DNA from: Sanghuangporus weigelae
Taxonomy: Eukaryota > Basidiomycota > Agaricomycetes > Hymenochaetales > Hymenochaetaceae
Assembly (NCBI GenBank): GCA_033182465.1
Contig: CP137324.1
Coordinates: 868,001-932,000, forward strand
Length of the DNA: 64,000 nucleotides
Direction: 5' to 3'
Part shown: piece after piece, positions 35,333 to 46,562 of the stretch
Layout: each line of letters starts with the position of its first letter
Numbering within the stretch: the stretch's first letter is position 1
Made by a program: the position numbers and the translations under genes
Notes under the pieces: generated by a model
What the model was told of the DNA's origin: nothing
Database searches by the model: none
What the model saw: the letters and a program-made list of their open reading frames with translations, nothing else

Positions 35333-36066
35333 GAGAGCAGAGTCACGCAGAAGAAGGACGAGATGAGAGTTGAGAAGGGCAGGAGTGAGAAGTGAAGTAA
35401 TTTGAAAGTAATTGGAGGCTGGAAAGAAAAGGTGAGAGTCCAAACTCCAATGAAGTCAGTGCCACAGCGAACGTGTCATACACAACCTACCTACAGAGGG
35501 ATCTACAGAGATCTACGCGTATTGCCACTCAGCGTCTAATTTTCTTTTGCCACCTTTACGAGTCCAGCGTCGAAATGCTTCACAACTTGTCATGACGAGC
35601 AAAGCACTCAATTTCCGTGTCCTTACAACCTCAACCGCTAAGGTGCTTCGTTCTTCTGATTAATTCAATCCCTCAAACTTCTGGAGATCTGGTCCATGGG
35701 CACCTCTCGTCGCTATCCCAAAACACAACAGATATCTTTCAGGCATGCAACCTGTTCAATGACACGGCCTGAACACCTTACAGTCCTTTCCTCTTTATGC
35801 ACAATATCTGTTAGCCGTGAGTCAGTGCGGATCTTATACATTGGCGTTCCGAGTTTCATTAGTTTTCCTTCTTCCCGCTTGCTCTTTGCAAATATGATAC
35901 AGACATGTTATTTGCAACCATGGGTTTACCATTTCTTGCTTCCAACTATCCCCTATCCGTAACGTGGTGCGTCCATATTCAGGTAAATCGGATGTAGAAG
36001 TGAAGGAAACGCTCGTGCCAGGCTTGTAAAGCTTCCTTGCGGCCTTTGAGAGGTTTGGATTGCAAG
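35333..36066. other. Intergenic, VTC4 promoter side
   Basis: Upstream region of VTC4 on the minus strand and of the uncertain frame at 36067 on the plus strand. No other gene is supported. A phosphate-responsive element would be expected here, but none could be singled out by eye. Confidence 0.4.
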
Positions 36067-37204
36067 ATGCTATCAAACTCTACTGTGGCCAAACTTGCAT
36101 CGTACTTCACGTTCACGCTATTCCATGAGATTCTATTCGTCTGGGGACACGCTGCTGAGCCTCGAAGCTTCGTGTTTGGTCATTTGAACGTTATCCGCGA
36201 GCGCTATAAAGCCTGTCGGCTCGGAGTCGGAGACCAAATCATCGCAAAGGTAGTATTCCAATTTTCTTGTTTTCCCTTCACATCGTTTATTATTTATTGT
36301 TCAATGTCATGAGCTTACCAAGCTCTGCTCCCGAAAGAGCATCAGCTTTTCTAGCACGTTGCGCATGCAGGTACATCGGAACACCGAACTTGAAGGAGAG
36401 AATGTCAATCGACCGTCGTACATTACTAATGACTTGGTACATATCACACACATTGCACTCCTGAATGCTCGGAGTCACCTCCCGCACATTGTCTCGGGCC
36501 TCTTTGCCGATTACTGGATGAACGACGCTGTCTTCCCGAAGATGAACGAGTCATTCGCACTGCAGGGTCCGGTTAACTACAATGAGACGCCATCGCGACG
36601 GTCTTCATGGATCACAAGCACCATAGAAGCGTCCGACTGCATTTCTGTGCTCCCTTCACCAAAGGATCTCGCTCCGTTCCTGGTTCGACTTTGGTCGACG
36701 TGTCCAGGGGAAATCGCCGGCCCGTTCTATCCCCCAGTTTTCCTAATATCTCTGACCGACCATTATATCAGTATCAAAATATTTCATACAAAAGGAGTCC
36801 AAGAGGTTTACCGATACCTTAACCAACACAAGGCTTATTATCCAGACTCGACTGGCGGCCCGCGCAGTCTCCGGTTCTTGGCCACAACAAGTTTCAACAC
36901 TCTAGCGCTAATCTCTGAGAAGGGAAGAGATTGTTCATTTTCTCAGTATTTTCTCCCGCGAATCGGGAAAGCCAAAGACCCTGGATCTCGGCATTGTCGA
37001 GGAGGCAATTATGCGGGGAAGTCGTGTGAGCGTCGTGCGAGGACTTTATATTGCACGTTATTCGAGTTTCTTGTCCGTAACTTACGAGCCAACGCAAATC
37101 CCGGCCCGGGAAAGTCAAGAAGGCAGAGAAAGTCTAGAGAAAGAATGGCCTCATTTAATCTTCTATTGTTATTGGAAATCCGAGCAAGGAGACACTACAA
37201 ATGA
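36067..37204 (+). CDS. Uncharacterised reading frame, possible two-exon gene
   Basis: A first stretch MLSNSTVAKLASYFTF... to GDQIIAK ends at a consensus-like GT near 36250. A second frame then stays open from about 36359 to 37204 (about 281 codons), which is longer than expected by chance in DNA of this composition. It contains ITNDLVHITHIALLNARSHL and LPSPKDLAPFLVRLW but no domain that I recognise. Its C-terminal part is basic and looks less protein-like. It ends 46 bp before the stop of the convergent dehydrogenase gene. It may be a lineage-specific gene or a decayed one. Confidence 0.3.
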
Positions 37205-37249
37205 TTCGCAAAAGTATTTTCATATTACTTTATAATACGTTATTTTATC

Positions 37250-38710
37250 TTATCCCTCCAGGTTGAGATCTGCGATCTTGACAAACTGGCCCGTTTTGAA
37301 GCTCTCGTTCGCGGCCAGTCCTACTGCGAGGGCGTTCGTGCCATCGCGAACCCCTGCCTTCTGCTCCGAAGCGTCGCCTTTGTCGCTTTCTTCACCGGGG
37401 CGAGGACCGAAGAGAACGCTAAGCATGCGCGAGTCTCCACCTCCGTGTCCTGCGTGCTCGTACTCGATGGGAACTTCGCGCGGCCTCTGCCACAGAGGAT
37501 GCACGCTGATACGAACGCTTCCGGCGTTTGCCATGGCTTCGGTACCGTGTACCATGCCGCCAGTAATTTGTGGCCCGGCTGGCTCTCTGAATTTCGATTC
37601 TACGACCTCGAGCTCGAGACGCCCGTGAGAACCGTTGAACATGACACGATAACCTTCCCAAGGCGAGTAGGCGGTGAGATGGTATGTCATTGTTACGCCA
37701 CTGTCGTAGCGAACGAGCAAAGCCATGTCATCTTCGATGCCGATATCTGGCGCGAAGACCTAGACGAATAGCTAAATCAATGCGCGGCGACAATGATCAT
37801 ACTAAAAGCTCACGTTTTGGTCGCGATGATAACCGTCAACCTTCTCTGCATCTGCGTAGAGACTCTTGAGTGTCGGTTCATCATCAAGGTGGATTGCAAA
37901 AGGATCGCTTTTAGCGGCATCGCTTCCGCGAGCGCGTTCATAATCCTTCGCCCAGCCATAACGCTCCCCATTTTCCGCGCCGTAGAACGCCGTGCGTCCC
38001 ATACCAGCAACTTCAACGGGATTCGCGTCTATCCACCAATTGACGAGGTCGAAATGGTGACCAGATTTGTGCACCATCAATCCGCCGCTATTTGACTTGG
38101 AGCGGTGCCAACGCCGGAAATAGTCAGCGCCGTGAACAGTGTCGAGAAGCCATTCGAAATGAACAGAGAGGACAGTGCCAATTTCACCGCCAGCGATGAG
38201 GCGCTTGACTGCTTCATGGACGGGATTGTAGCGGTAATTGAAGGTGACCGTAAGGTCGCCGTTGTAACCTTTGACTGCCTGGTTGATTGCCCGGCACTTT
38301 TCAACGTCTGTCGTCATCGGCTTCTCAGAGATGACCCGAACTGGGGGTATAACGCGTCAGTCCAATTTGAAAAGGAAGAGAAAGACGTTGTTACAACTAC
38401 CTCCTTCTTTCAGTGCCGGAAGGATGTATCTGTCATGAAGTGCGTCGATGCAAGTAATAACAACGATATCAACCCGCTCCTTCAATAGCATCTCCCTGAA
38501 TTGCTCTGGAGGGTAAACACGTACGCGAGGCTGTTTGAGGCTCTCGAGGTGATCGTTGTAATACTGTGCGCGTACGATGTTGGGCTCACAAAACGCGACG
38601 ATAGTCATGCCTGGGCGTTGTGCAACGCCATTCACGAACATGAGTCCACGGGAACCTGTACCCACGATCGCGACACGCCCGACGCTAGAGGCATCGTTTG
38701 TAGATGCCAT
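37250..38710 (-). CDS. Gfo/Idh/MocA-family NAD(P)-dependent oxidoreductase
   Basis: Three exons with two short introns; joins give LKEG-VRVISEKPM and HRDQN-VFAPDIG. The N-terminus GRVAIVGTGSRG is a Rossmann dinucleotide-binding loop. VDIVVITCIDALHDRY and EKPMTT follow; the EKP motif marks this family. The C-terminal alpha/beta domain includes GGLMVHKSGHHFDLVNWW, where conserved Lys and His lie near the sugar site. Family members oxidise sugars, inositols or related hydroxyl compounds. There is no signal peptide, so it is probably cytosolic. It is divergently arranged with an MFS carrier starting 414 bp away, which suggests joint regulation in uptake and oxidation of one substrate. The length of about 440 residues is within the fungal range and the frame is complete. 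Confidence 0.88.
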
Positions 38711-39124
38711 GGCTTGTGTCTTCTTACGTGCAACATTGGCGACTGTTTCTTGGCTGTTTATAAGATACGAGTGCAGGAAGATGTATGCGTGCTGTTGGAG
38801 AATGGCGGGCCGGTGGTACCGCTGAGGAAACGGGTCATGTGATTATGTGATTTGGGCCAATCCCGTTTGACTCTTTTTCTTAAGCCACCCCCGCATGGAG
38901 AAAGGAAGCCAGGAACAAAGGCTAAATTCATGTCATGTAAAGAGTTCAGACCCTTGGCAAAATGAAGTCCATCCGCTCGGCCCGGTTCTCGGTCACACTT
39001 CTGTATTACTGATCTGTGGTCTGGTATTTATACTAGACATGTCTACAGTCGATAGAACAGCACAGAGACTCTCTTCTCCGAATCCTCCTCGTTCTCCTTG
39101 TTCTTCTCGTATCCTGCTTTCACG
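38711..39124. promoter_or_regulatory. Divergent promoter region of the dehydrogenase and MFS transporter
   Basis: A 414-bp region between two divergent start codons. A TATA-like ATTTATACTA at about 39028-39037 lies roughly 90 bp before the transporter ATG. A TCATGTGATTATGTGATTTGG stretch (about 38836-38856) repeats ATGTGATT twice and could be a shared regulatory site; this is a guess from spacing only. Confidence 0.4.
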
Positions 39125-40997
39125 ATGACGGAGCTGGGCAAGTCTACACCTTCCATTCAGGATGAGAAGGAGTCCTTCGCTCACGAGGAAGGCGTCCAGC
39201 CCTCTCTTGCACCTCTTCCGACCGAAGTCCATAAACCCAGAGTCGAGGGTGGTGACAAGGCAGCAGAAGTTCTTGCTGAGGTGACCGAGCGTGTAATCGT
39301 CACTCCCGAGGAAGATCGTCGCATTTTGCGAATGGTCGACTTGCATGTTCTGCCTGTCATGTTGCTCGTCTACTTCCTGCAGCAACTTGATAAGTCTTCT
39401 CTTTCTTATACCTCCGTTTTTGGTATCGTCGAGGAAGCAAATCTCGTTGGCAGCGAATACTCTTGGCTTTCTTCTATAGTATACGTTGCTCAGCTCGTCT
39501 TTCAGCCGCTCTCCTCCTATGCCATTGTCCGACTTCCTGTAGGAAAATGGGTGAGCATTACTACTAGATACGTTTTTTTTGTAGCTCACAAGTCTTCGTT
39601 TCTAGATCTTCTTCAACGCGCTCTGCTGGGGCGCGACTGTTGCAGCGTCTTCTGCGGCGAGAAACTTCGCAGGCTTGTTGACGGCGCGTTTGTTCCTCGG
39701 GATCTTTGAGGCAACGATTGCCCCTTCGTTCATTGCTATCACTCAAATGTGGTGGCGCAGGCGAGAACAAACGTATCGTACCGCCGCATGGAACGCTTCA
39801 AACGGCGTGTGTGCTGTGTTCGGCTCCCTTGTTTCCTACGGTATCGGCCACATAAACAATGAGAACCTCAAACCATATCAGGTCAGTAGTTATTGCTACA
39901 AATTCGGCTACATAAATAATAATGCATTCTCTCTAGGGCATCTTCCTTTTCTGTGGATGCCTTACGGTTGCTTTAACTCCGCTTATCTGGTTCTTCCTCC
40001 CTGACTCTCCGACCACTGCCAAGTTTCTGAAAGGAAATGACCGCGTCCTTGCCCTTGAACGTCTGCGTGACAATAACATGGGAACCGAGTCCAAAGTTTG
40101 GAAATGGGGTCAATTCTGGGAGACGTTCCGTGATTTCAAGACTTACCTATGGTTCTCGATGCTCTTTCTTGCTGCTTGTCCCTCTGGTGGTATCGGCGCC
40201 TTTGGGGCTCTTATCATCCAGGGCTTTGGATTCGACTCTTTTCAATCTATATTGTTCAACATGCCCTTCGGCGTACTCACCGTCGTCGCTATATTCGTCG
40301 GCGCCTGGCTCTGCAACAAGATCAAACTTCGATTCCCGGTCATCATGTAAGCTGTGCTTCTCTTCGGTCTGAGACACGAAGCTGATTACCATCGAAGCCT
40401 CCTGTGCTTATTCCCAATCGCCGGCTCGACGGCCATGCTTAAGCTTGGCCGTGGTCCAGAGTATCGTGGAAAGTTGTTGGCTTGTTATTACGTGCTCAGT
40501 GTCATGGGTGGTATCCAACCAATGCTTTACGCCTGGGCTCCGCTTAATGCCTGCGGACACACCAAGAAGGTAACGACGACGGCAGTATTCTTCGTGGCAC
40601 AGTGCGTCGGGAACGTACGTGCACCTCCCTTTTTAGTTTATATCTCAACTTGGGCTTATGATTGATTCTGATTGGTCTACAGATCGTTGGTCCACAGGTC
40701 TACAAAACAAACATGCGGCCACGTTATACCCCAGGTCTTGTGACTGATCTCGTTTGCTGGATCGTCCTTGCTGTGTTGGCTGGCTTCACAGGGTTGTATT
40801 TGCATTACCTTAACCGGCGGCAGGCTGCTAAGCGTCTACGGAAGGGCAAGACAGCTGCTGTTGTTGATGCGAGTATTCTTACGATTGAAGAGGCTGTTCG
40901 CGCGCGAGAGATAAACGAGAAAGCTGGCGAGACAAACGACCAAGCATTTGACGATCTTACTGATTTCCAGAACGAGGACTTCGTCTACGTCCTTTGA
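39125..40997 (+). CDS. MFS transporter, anion:cation symporter (allantoate permease/Dal5-like)
   Basis: Five exons with four short introns. The joins read VGKW-IFFNALCWGATV, LKPYQ-GIFLFCGC, FPVI-ILLCLFPIAG and QCVGN-IVGPQVYK. The N-terminal tail is long and hydrophilic. About 12 hydrophobic segments follow: VLPVMLLVYFLQQLDKSSLSY at the first membrane segment (DKSSL/DKxxL is typical of the ACS family), LTARLFLGIFEATIAP, YGIGHI, FSMLFLAACPSGGIGAFG, and GLVTDLVCWIVLAVLAGF near the end. Loop motif RLRDNNMGTESKVWKWGQFWET matches the family's central loop. Substrates in this family include allantoate, nicotinate, pantothenate and other organic anions, which sequence alone cannot choose between. It is a plasma-membrane protein by family. 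It is paired divergently with the Gfo/Idh/MocA enzyme. The reading frame is complete. Confidence 0.9.
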
Positions 40998-41549
40998 AGA
41001 CTGGTTTTGACGACTGTGGGTCGTTCTGGTCATGATTTTTTTCTCTCCCTTTTCTTTCCTTGTCGTCACTTTCTTCATGGCTTGGTGAATGGGCTTGGTT
41101 TCGATTATCGTGAACGACAGAATTCGACTTTGTATCTTATGTTATCTACGTGACCTTTACGGGCATACTTGTTTATGTTTATGATTGTACTAAAACAGCA
41201 TATATTGACGGGAAAATTAACGATTTCTGGTACTATTGTCAATGCAGAGAACTGAGGCGATTTACACTGGCAATGATATTCTAAAACTCAGGGTTAGCAT
41301 TACTCTAGGTATAGTAAAGGAACGCATACATATAATGCAGATATAGAACAGAAAGTCAACGCACACATCACAAAGGAGTATAATGAGACTGTCTCCGAAA
41401 TGTTACTGATTGAATTTCTTTCATTTATATGCAAGTAGTGGCAGTGGCAAGACTGACCTGCACGCTTTGAGGTACCAGAATGATCGGGATTCGCCGAATC
41501 GGAAATAACAGAACGGAACGGGACGACCGTCGCTGTCCATTCAACCGTC
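40998..41549. other. Intergenic, 3' flank of the transporter and Gtr2 promoter
   Basis: No gene is supported. A short TATA-like stretch (TATAATGCAGATATAG, about 41331) is too far from the Gtr2 ATG to be assigned confidently. Confidence 0.4.
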
Positions 41550-43249
41550 ATGTCGACGAAGGCTGCGGCTGTAGCAAATGCGCAAGAGACAGGTACTGCA
41601 CGACCTACTCTAGCTCAGCAAACCAATTCTTCAGACGAGGATGATGAATTCATACGCACCAAGATTTTATTACTAGGCACGAGACGGTGAGCGCCTATAA
41701 GGAATGGATGACTATGCCGAGGTCACTCACGACAGCGTGGCGCTTAGGAGCGGGAAGACTAGTGTATATCAGGCTCTCTTCGAGAACTTGAAGCCAAAGC
41801 AGGCTTTCTTTGTTGAGATGACGACGCGTCTAACAAAACATAAAGTTGAGTGCGTGTTACATAGATCAGTGTGTAGTGATACTGTTATCTGACCGCGTCC
41901 ATAGTTCATTCATCCCTCTTGAAATTTGGGATTGTCCGGGAAATGTCACAATCGAGTCTCTTGGTGTTTCCTTGTCGATATTCACGACAATAATCTTTGT
42001 CATCGACATTCAAGATTCGTATCACAATCCGATCGCCCGCCTCATCGAATTTTTGATCACCGCTTTCCAAAAAAATCCACGAGTTAATCTTGAGATATTC
42101 GTACATAAAGCTGAAGCTTTACAGGAAGAATATAGGACTGGTAAGCTTTGTATGACCATTGATATTCGGAGCCTACAGTTTGACGTGTCGCGAAGAGAGC
42201 TTTCGGCACATCCAAACTCGACTCCTAGAAGGACTTGCTGATCGTCAGCCCCCAAGTCCAAATGTTCCCTCTTCGTCTTCACCGACTGCGTCTTCTCCAT
42301 CTGAGGCCTCCTTCGACCCTATGCAAATCCCATACATGTTCCACCTTACTTCAATCTATGACCACTCTCTCCAAGATGCGTTTTCTCACGCCTTTACGCG
42401 AATTTTGGCGCCTGGATCGCTTCCTTACCTTGAGGAACTCCTTGACGCGTTCATTTCAACATCGTCATCGAATAAAGCCTTCCTCGTTGATACAAAGGCG
42501 AAATTCTTCGTCGCTACCGACAGCTCACCAGTAGACTCGGTCACGCTTGGCTTGTGTTGCGACTATGTGCACATGTTGAATCAGTTTGGGGATCTTTACA
42601 AGTATGTAGCCCGTTTTGTTTGACAGATGTATCAGCTGAAATGCTTGCAGGTCTGCAATTGTGTCCCCGACTCACCATCCTCGCCGGCGCGAGGTATTGA
42701 CGTCGCCAGCTTCGCAATCACCTTCCTCAACTCCTTCGGATGCTTCGTTGCCAGCTAGTCCAACGCACACTGGCGCAGCAAGTGCTCAAGACTCGAGTGT
42801 TTCTTTGCCAGGATCCTCGAATTCGCGGTCACACTCGAGCACAACGGCTAAGGTTCTCGATTCTGAAGAAACTGCGGCGGCGGGCAGTAGAGAAATCACA
42901 AACCGAGTGAAAGCAGTCTTCCATCCATCATCATCGGCCAGCTTGACGCCATATACAACGCTTGTGTTCCATGCAGTTCCGCCTCGCCTTGCGCTCGTCG
43001 CTCTTCTTCCGACTACTGTTTGGGAGAGCAAACGCGGCTTAGTTGAGTATAACATTGTGTTCTTCCGGTACGTCTCCACGACTTTCCTCCAGGTAGCTTT
43101 GTTTATCATATGCTATTCCCTGTCCTCTACGTAACAGGGAAGGGGTGCAAGAGATTTATGAGCTAGAACAAGACACTCGACGGAAGAAGAAACGGCGTGC
43201 ACCGGACGCTACTCAATCTACAATTTCAAGAGCCGCGTCGCGAAAATGA
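41550..43249 (+). CDS. GTR2: Rag GTPase, Gtr2/RagC type
   Basis: Exons read IRTKILLLGTRR-SGKTSVYQALF (P-loop split by an intron), FFVEMTTRLTKHKVE-SFIPLEIWDCPGN (switch region and G3 DxPG), IFVIDIQDSYHNPIARL and LEIFVHKAEAL (G4, in the HKxD-like form of RagC), FHLTSIYDHSLQDAFSHAF, and FLVDTKAKFFVATDSSPVD in the roadblock-like C-terminal domain. These stretches match RagC/Gtr2 rather than RagA/Gtr1. In a heterodimer with Gtr1 on the vacuole, the protein relays amino-acid status to TORC1. Two low-complexity Ser/Pro insertions occur (about 42245-42310 and 42665-42900), which animal and yeast members lack. The last exon encodes a basic tail (DTRRKKKRRAPD). The intron near 42140 is hard to place and may be unusually short. 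Confidence 0.87.
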
Positions 43250-43643
43250 ATGTGCTGCCATCTGCTGTGTTATTTTCCTAGATATAATGCTTGTTTATTC
43301 CTTCAGCCTTCATGTTAAAGTACCGTTCTGAAACCTGCTAGTATTTGATTCCCTAGATGTTACCGCAGATGATCTAATATCTATTACAGGCTATCTGCCG
43401 TATCCTGCTTGATTATGTACATGTAGACGCTTTTTTCGTTATGAGACAAGAGGAGGATGTGGTTCATTGGTAACACATTCAAACAAATAGATGACAATGA
43501 CAATATTAATGATGTAGACAAGAAACACTAAACGGACTAGAAATCGATGACATTGCAAATGACAAGAAAGTGGCATGAGGAAGGAACTCTAAAGAAAGCA
43601 CGGGAAAAGAAAATGCATGCGTGAAGATGCTCACTGAGGGTCA
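43250..43643. other. Convergent 3' flanks, no gene seen
   Basis: AT-rich region between the Gtr2 stop (plus) and the MYND-protein stop (minus). Nothing else is recognised. Confidence 0.5.
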
Positions 43644-45884
43644 TCATGGACCGACTCGCATCCGAGCCTTTTCTCTAATTATTACCTCGAGTACATGGCG
43701 CCTGATTTCACCTACTTTCCCTTCATAGATCATTTGCGGACTCAACCCACCGCGGTATGCAATTTCGTCTACGACACTCCAGACAGTCGACATTTCTCGC
43801 CCACTTTCATCCACGTACGGCATGACTGAGCTGCTTCTCGTGTACACATAGGGACATATTGAGCCGTAGTTCGATGCGAAATATGGTGGCGACCAATAGA
43901 ATTTTTCGTGGTGAAGAGGGTCTTCTGGATCACGCTCGTTGACGATGCAGCATACGCAAGAGCTGCCATCGTGCAGACGGACGTCATCAAAACATAAGTT
44001 ATGGAATAAAGGATTTGTTGATTCTTCCACAAGCTTTTCGTGAGGTATTGGCATCTCCGACGCCAGCATAACCATTAAACGAGGAGGAAAGAAGCCGTAG
44101 TGCAAGCTTATCAATGCACACTGAAGTGGAAAACAAGGATATTTCTGCGCCATTCTATCACGAATACCAGGTAAGTGACGTCGCACGTCAAAAGCTGCGA
44201 GTCTCCTCTTGAATAAAGGAATAGCCCAGCGAGGAAGTGGTCCAGCTAGTTCGAGTTTCGTAAGTGCACAAATTCGATTGATTGAATGAAGGAAGAAACA
44301 AAACCGCACATTTCTTATCCTTAAGCGACTTACAGTCCCTTTTGTGATCTTTCCAATCTGACATTTGGCATTCCTTCGAGCAATATTCCACATTTCTACA
44401 AGCTACACATCGTCTCAACGTGACCTTTCTATCGTCGCTAGCAATGTTTCCGCACTGCAAAAAAAGGTTAGACTACCTGACAAGTTCTCTGGTTGAAACA
44501 TGCGGCGTACCTTGAAACAACCTCTATGGTATCCAGCAATCTCGAAGTAGCAATAGAAGACGAACAAATCAAAAAATCGGTTTACAAAGGACTTCCAGGC
44601 TGGCGCGAACACGCTACTCATTATCTGCTCCTGATGCTCGACGGAGAGTGTCGAAAGTGCATTTTCGCAAGCGAAAAGGATCGCGGGATCGGCAAGATGG
44701 GCTGGAAGGTTTGGGGATAAAAGTGATTTCATAACGGAGAGACGTACTTCAGGAGCTTTGGCGAGTTGCGAGCAGGAAATAGCAATAGTGGGGAATATGC
44801 GACACTGCAGGGCCTCCAGTAACCAAGCCATTCCGTCCTCTTGTCTCGAAAAGACTGCAAAAACGCAAATGCAGAGGCCGAATACATCTCCAAATTTATC
44901 AGACTTTTGTTTGTCTAACGACAATTCCGTCAGAATACGGAGACCTCTGGAAACAGCAGTTGACCCAATACGCTCTAGGCATACCGCAAGAGGGTGACTC
45001 CGTATCCCTATAAATCTGCCCAAGAGTTCATTGCAAATGTGCAGTGCATCGAGCACTGGATGCTTATCGGCTTCGCTCTCTACATCCAGAATTGGTTTTA
45101 ATACCGTCTCTGGCTTGCCTCCGGCAGCAGCTAACAACTCGTCGAGCGCCCTCCTCCAAGGTTTACTGACGCCGACAGTGCCATTTGTGCTGCGCAGAAT
45201 GGACTTGTCAATGTACATATAGAAGTACGACATGCAAATGCATCTAAAATGCACACTATCGTGATCTCTGGATAGGTACAGATGCATCGCTAGGTCAAGT
45301 ACACGAGGATCGGTGGCCACCGCCTGCAGCTCTTCGCACTGCCGCAGCTGACATATACCATCCAAGAACATGGCCAGCTGTATCCAGTCGTCTTCGATGT
45401 TTGATGAAAGGCGCTCGTGAGCGCGGATATTCCGGATAAATCGAGCTTTTGCCCAGTCTAGAATCGAAGGCCAGACCTTCAAAATGGCAGCAACGGGGGG
45501 AGTTTTCTCCTGGCAAAATACCAGAACGAATGCCGAAGAGATAGCGAAAAACGATATCTCAGCGAGTTCGAACTTGATCACGTCCACTTTTTCCGGGGGA
45601 CAGCTCTCCTCTATGGCCGATGCAAACATTTCCATCGCCTCCGGAAGAGCATCGGCAGGGAAATACATATTTCGGATGGCATCGCGAACCGCCGTGCACG
45701 CGAAAAGGTCGCCTTGTTTCGCCCTCGCAATGACCTGATACGATTGGAAATGATTCACGGTAAACCTCAGGAAGCCAACGTACATACTTACATTGCGAGG
45801 ATTGGTCTTAATTTCCTCGATGTACCGAGCATACGCGACGTGAGGTAGACGTTCCAGTATCTCGAAGAATGGGTGAGAGTCCAT
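43644..45884 (-). CDS. MYND-type zinc-finger protein
   Basis: A minus-strand gene starting MDSHPFFEILERLPHVAYARYIEEI. The first 460 residues are all-helical and repeat-like (ARM/HEAT style) with no named family. A MYND finger follows: GCFK-CGNIASDD, CVACRNVEYCSKECQMSDWKDHKRDC. The first Cys pair (C-x2-C) is split by an intron at about 44513-44458. After another intron, LTKLELAGPLPRWAIPLFKRRL starts a C-terminal domain of about 220 residues without a known name. Agaricomycetes have many MYND proteins with this layout; the finger usually mediates protein binding. No SET domain is seen, so a methyltransferase is not supported. The frame is complete. Confidence 0.8.
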
Positions 45885-46562
45885 TTGAGAACTTGCAATG
45901 TTCAGTTACAATTCTCGGTTCATGGCGCTGCGCTGCGGATGGGAGGCTAGGGTAACGAGGGGTAGTAGACGCCAGTGTTAGAAATTCTGTATTATGTAAG
46001 CTAAACCCTGGATCAAATTAACATCACCTTCCTTGGCCTCAATGGTACTTATCATGATCAACTTAAATCCGCGACCTGTTTGTGTTCCCCATCCCCACTG
46101 TTGATACTCAACTAATTCAATGAGCATGCCATAGCTCTTCGTGCTGACATGACGATAGAGGCGCTTTGGTCAGTGCTCTACTACTTCAAGCATTTAGAGT
46201 CATTCTAAGCTTGTAGAGCCTGGCTCAGTTGGGCAGCGACACACCTTTAAGAATATCAGCATCATTAAGCAACGCAGTGCATCTTTTCTCATTGGCTTCA
46301 AGAGACCCTGGAATTTCCCTCACGCCTCATTCGTCATGAGAGATTCGTGCGCCTATTGGGTCTCGTTTGGCCTCGCCTTGATGATGGTTGCCTGGTGAAC
46401 CAGATACTTCATTGACTAAGGACTGGATTTGGGCCGAGCGCCTCATTTATTCCTTTAGCGAGCAATAGAGGCCTCGAAATATCCTATGTTTATTGGCGCA
46501 TGGCATGTGGGTTTTGATGCACCGGCGCTGTTCGATTTTCAGAACAGTCGGAAATATATAAA
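45885..46562. other. Intergenic region between divergent MYND and arrestin-like genes
   Basis: No gene is supported. AATATATAAA at about 46551-46561 lies directly in front of the first possible ATG of the arrestin-like gene and looks like its TATA box. Confidence 0.45.

Noticed and set aside
39564-39770. Minus-strand frames over the MFS gene
   Set aside because: Shadows of well-supported membrane-segment exons on the plus strand.
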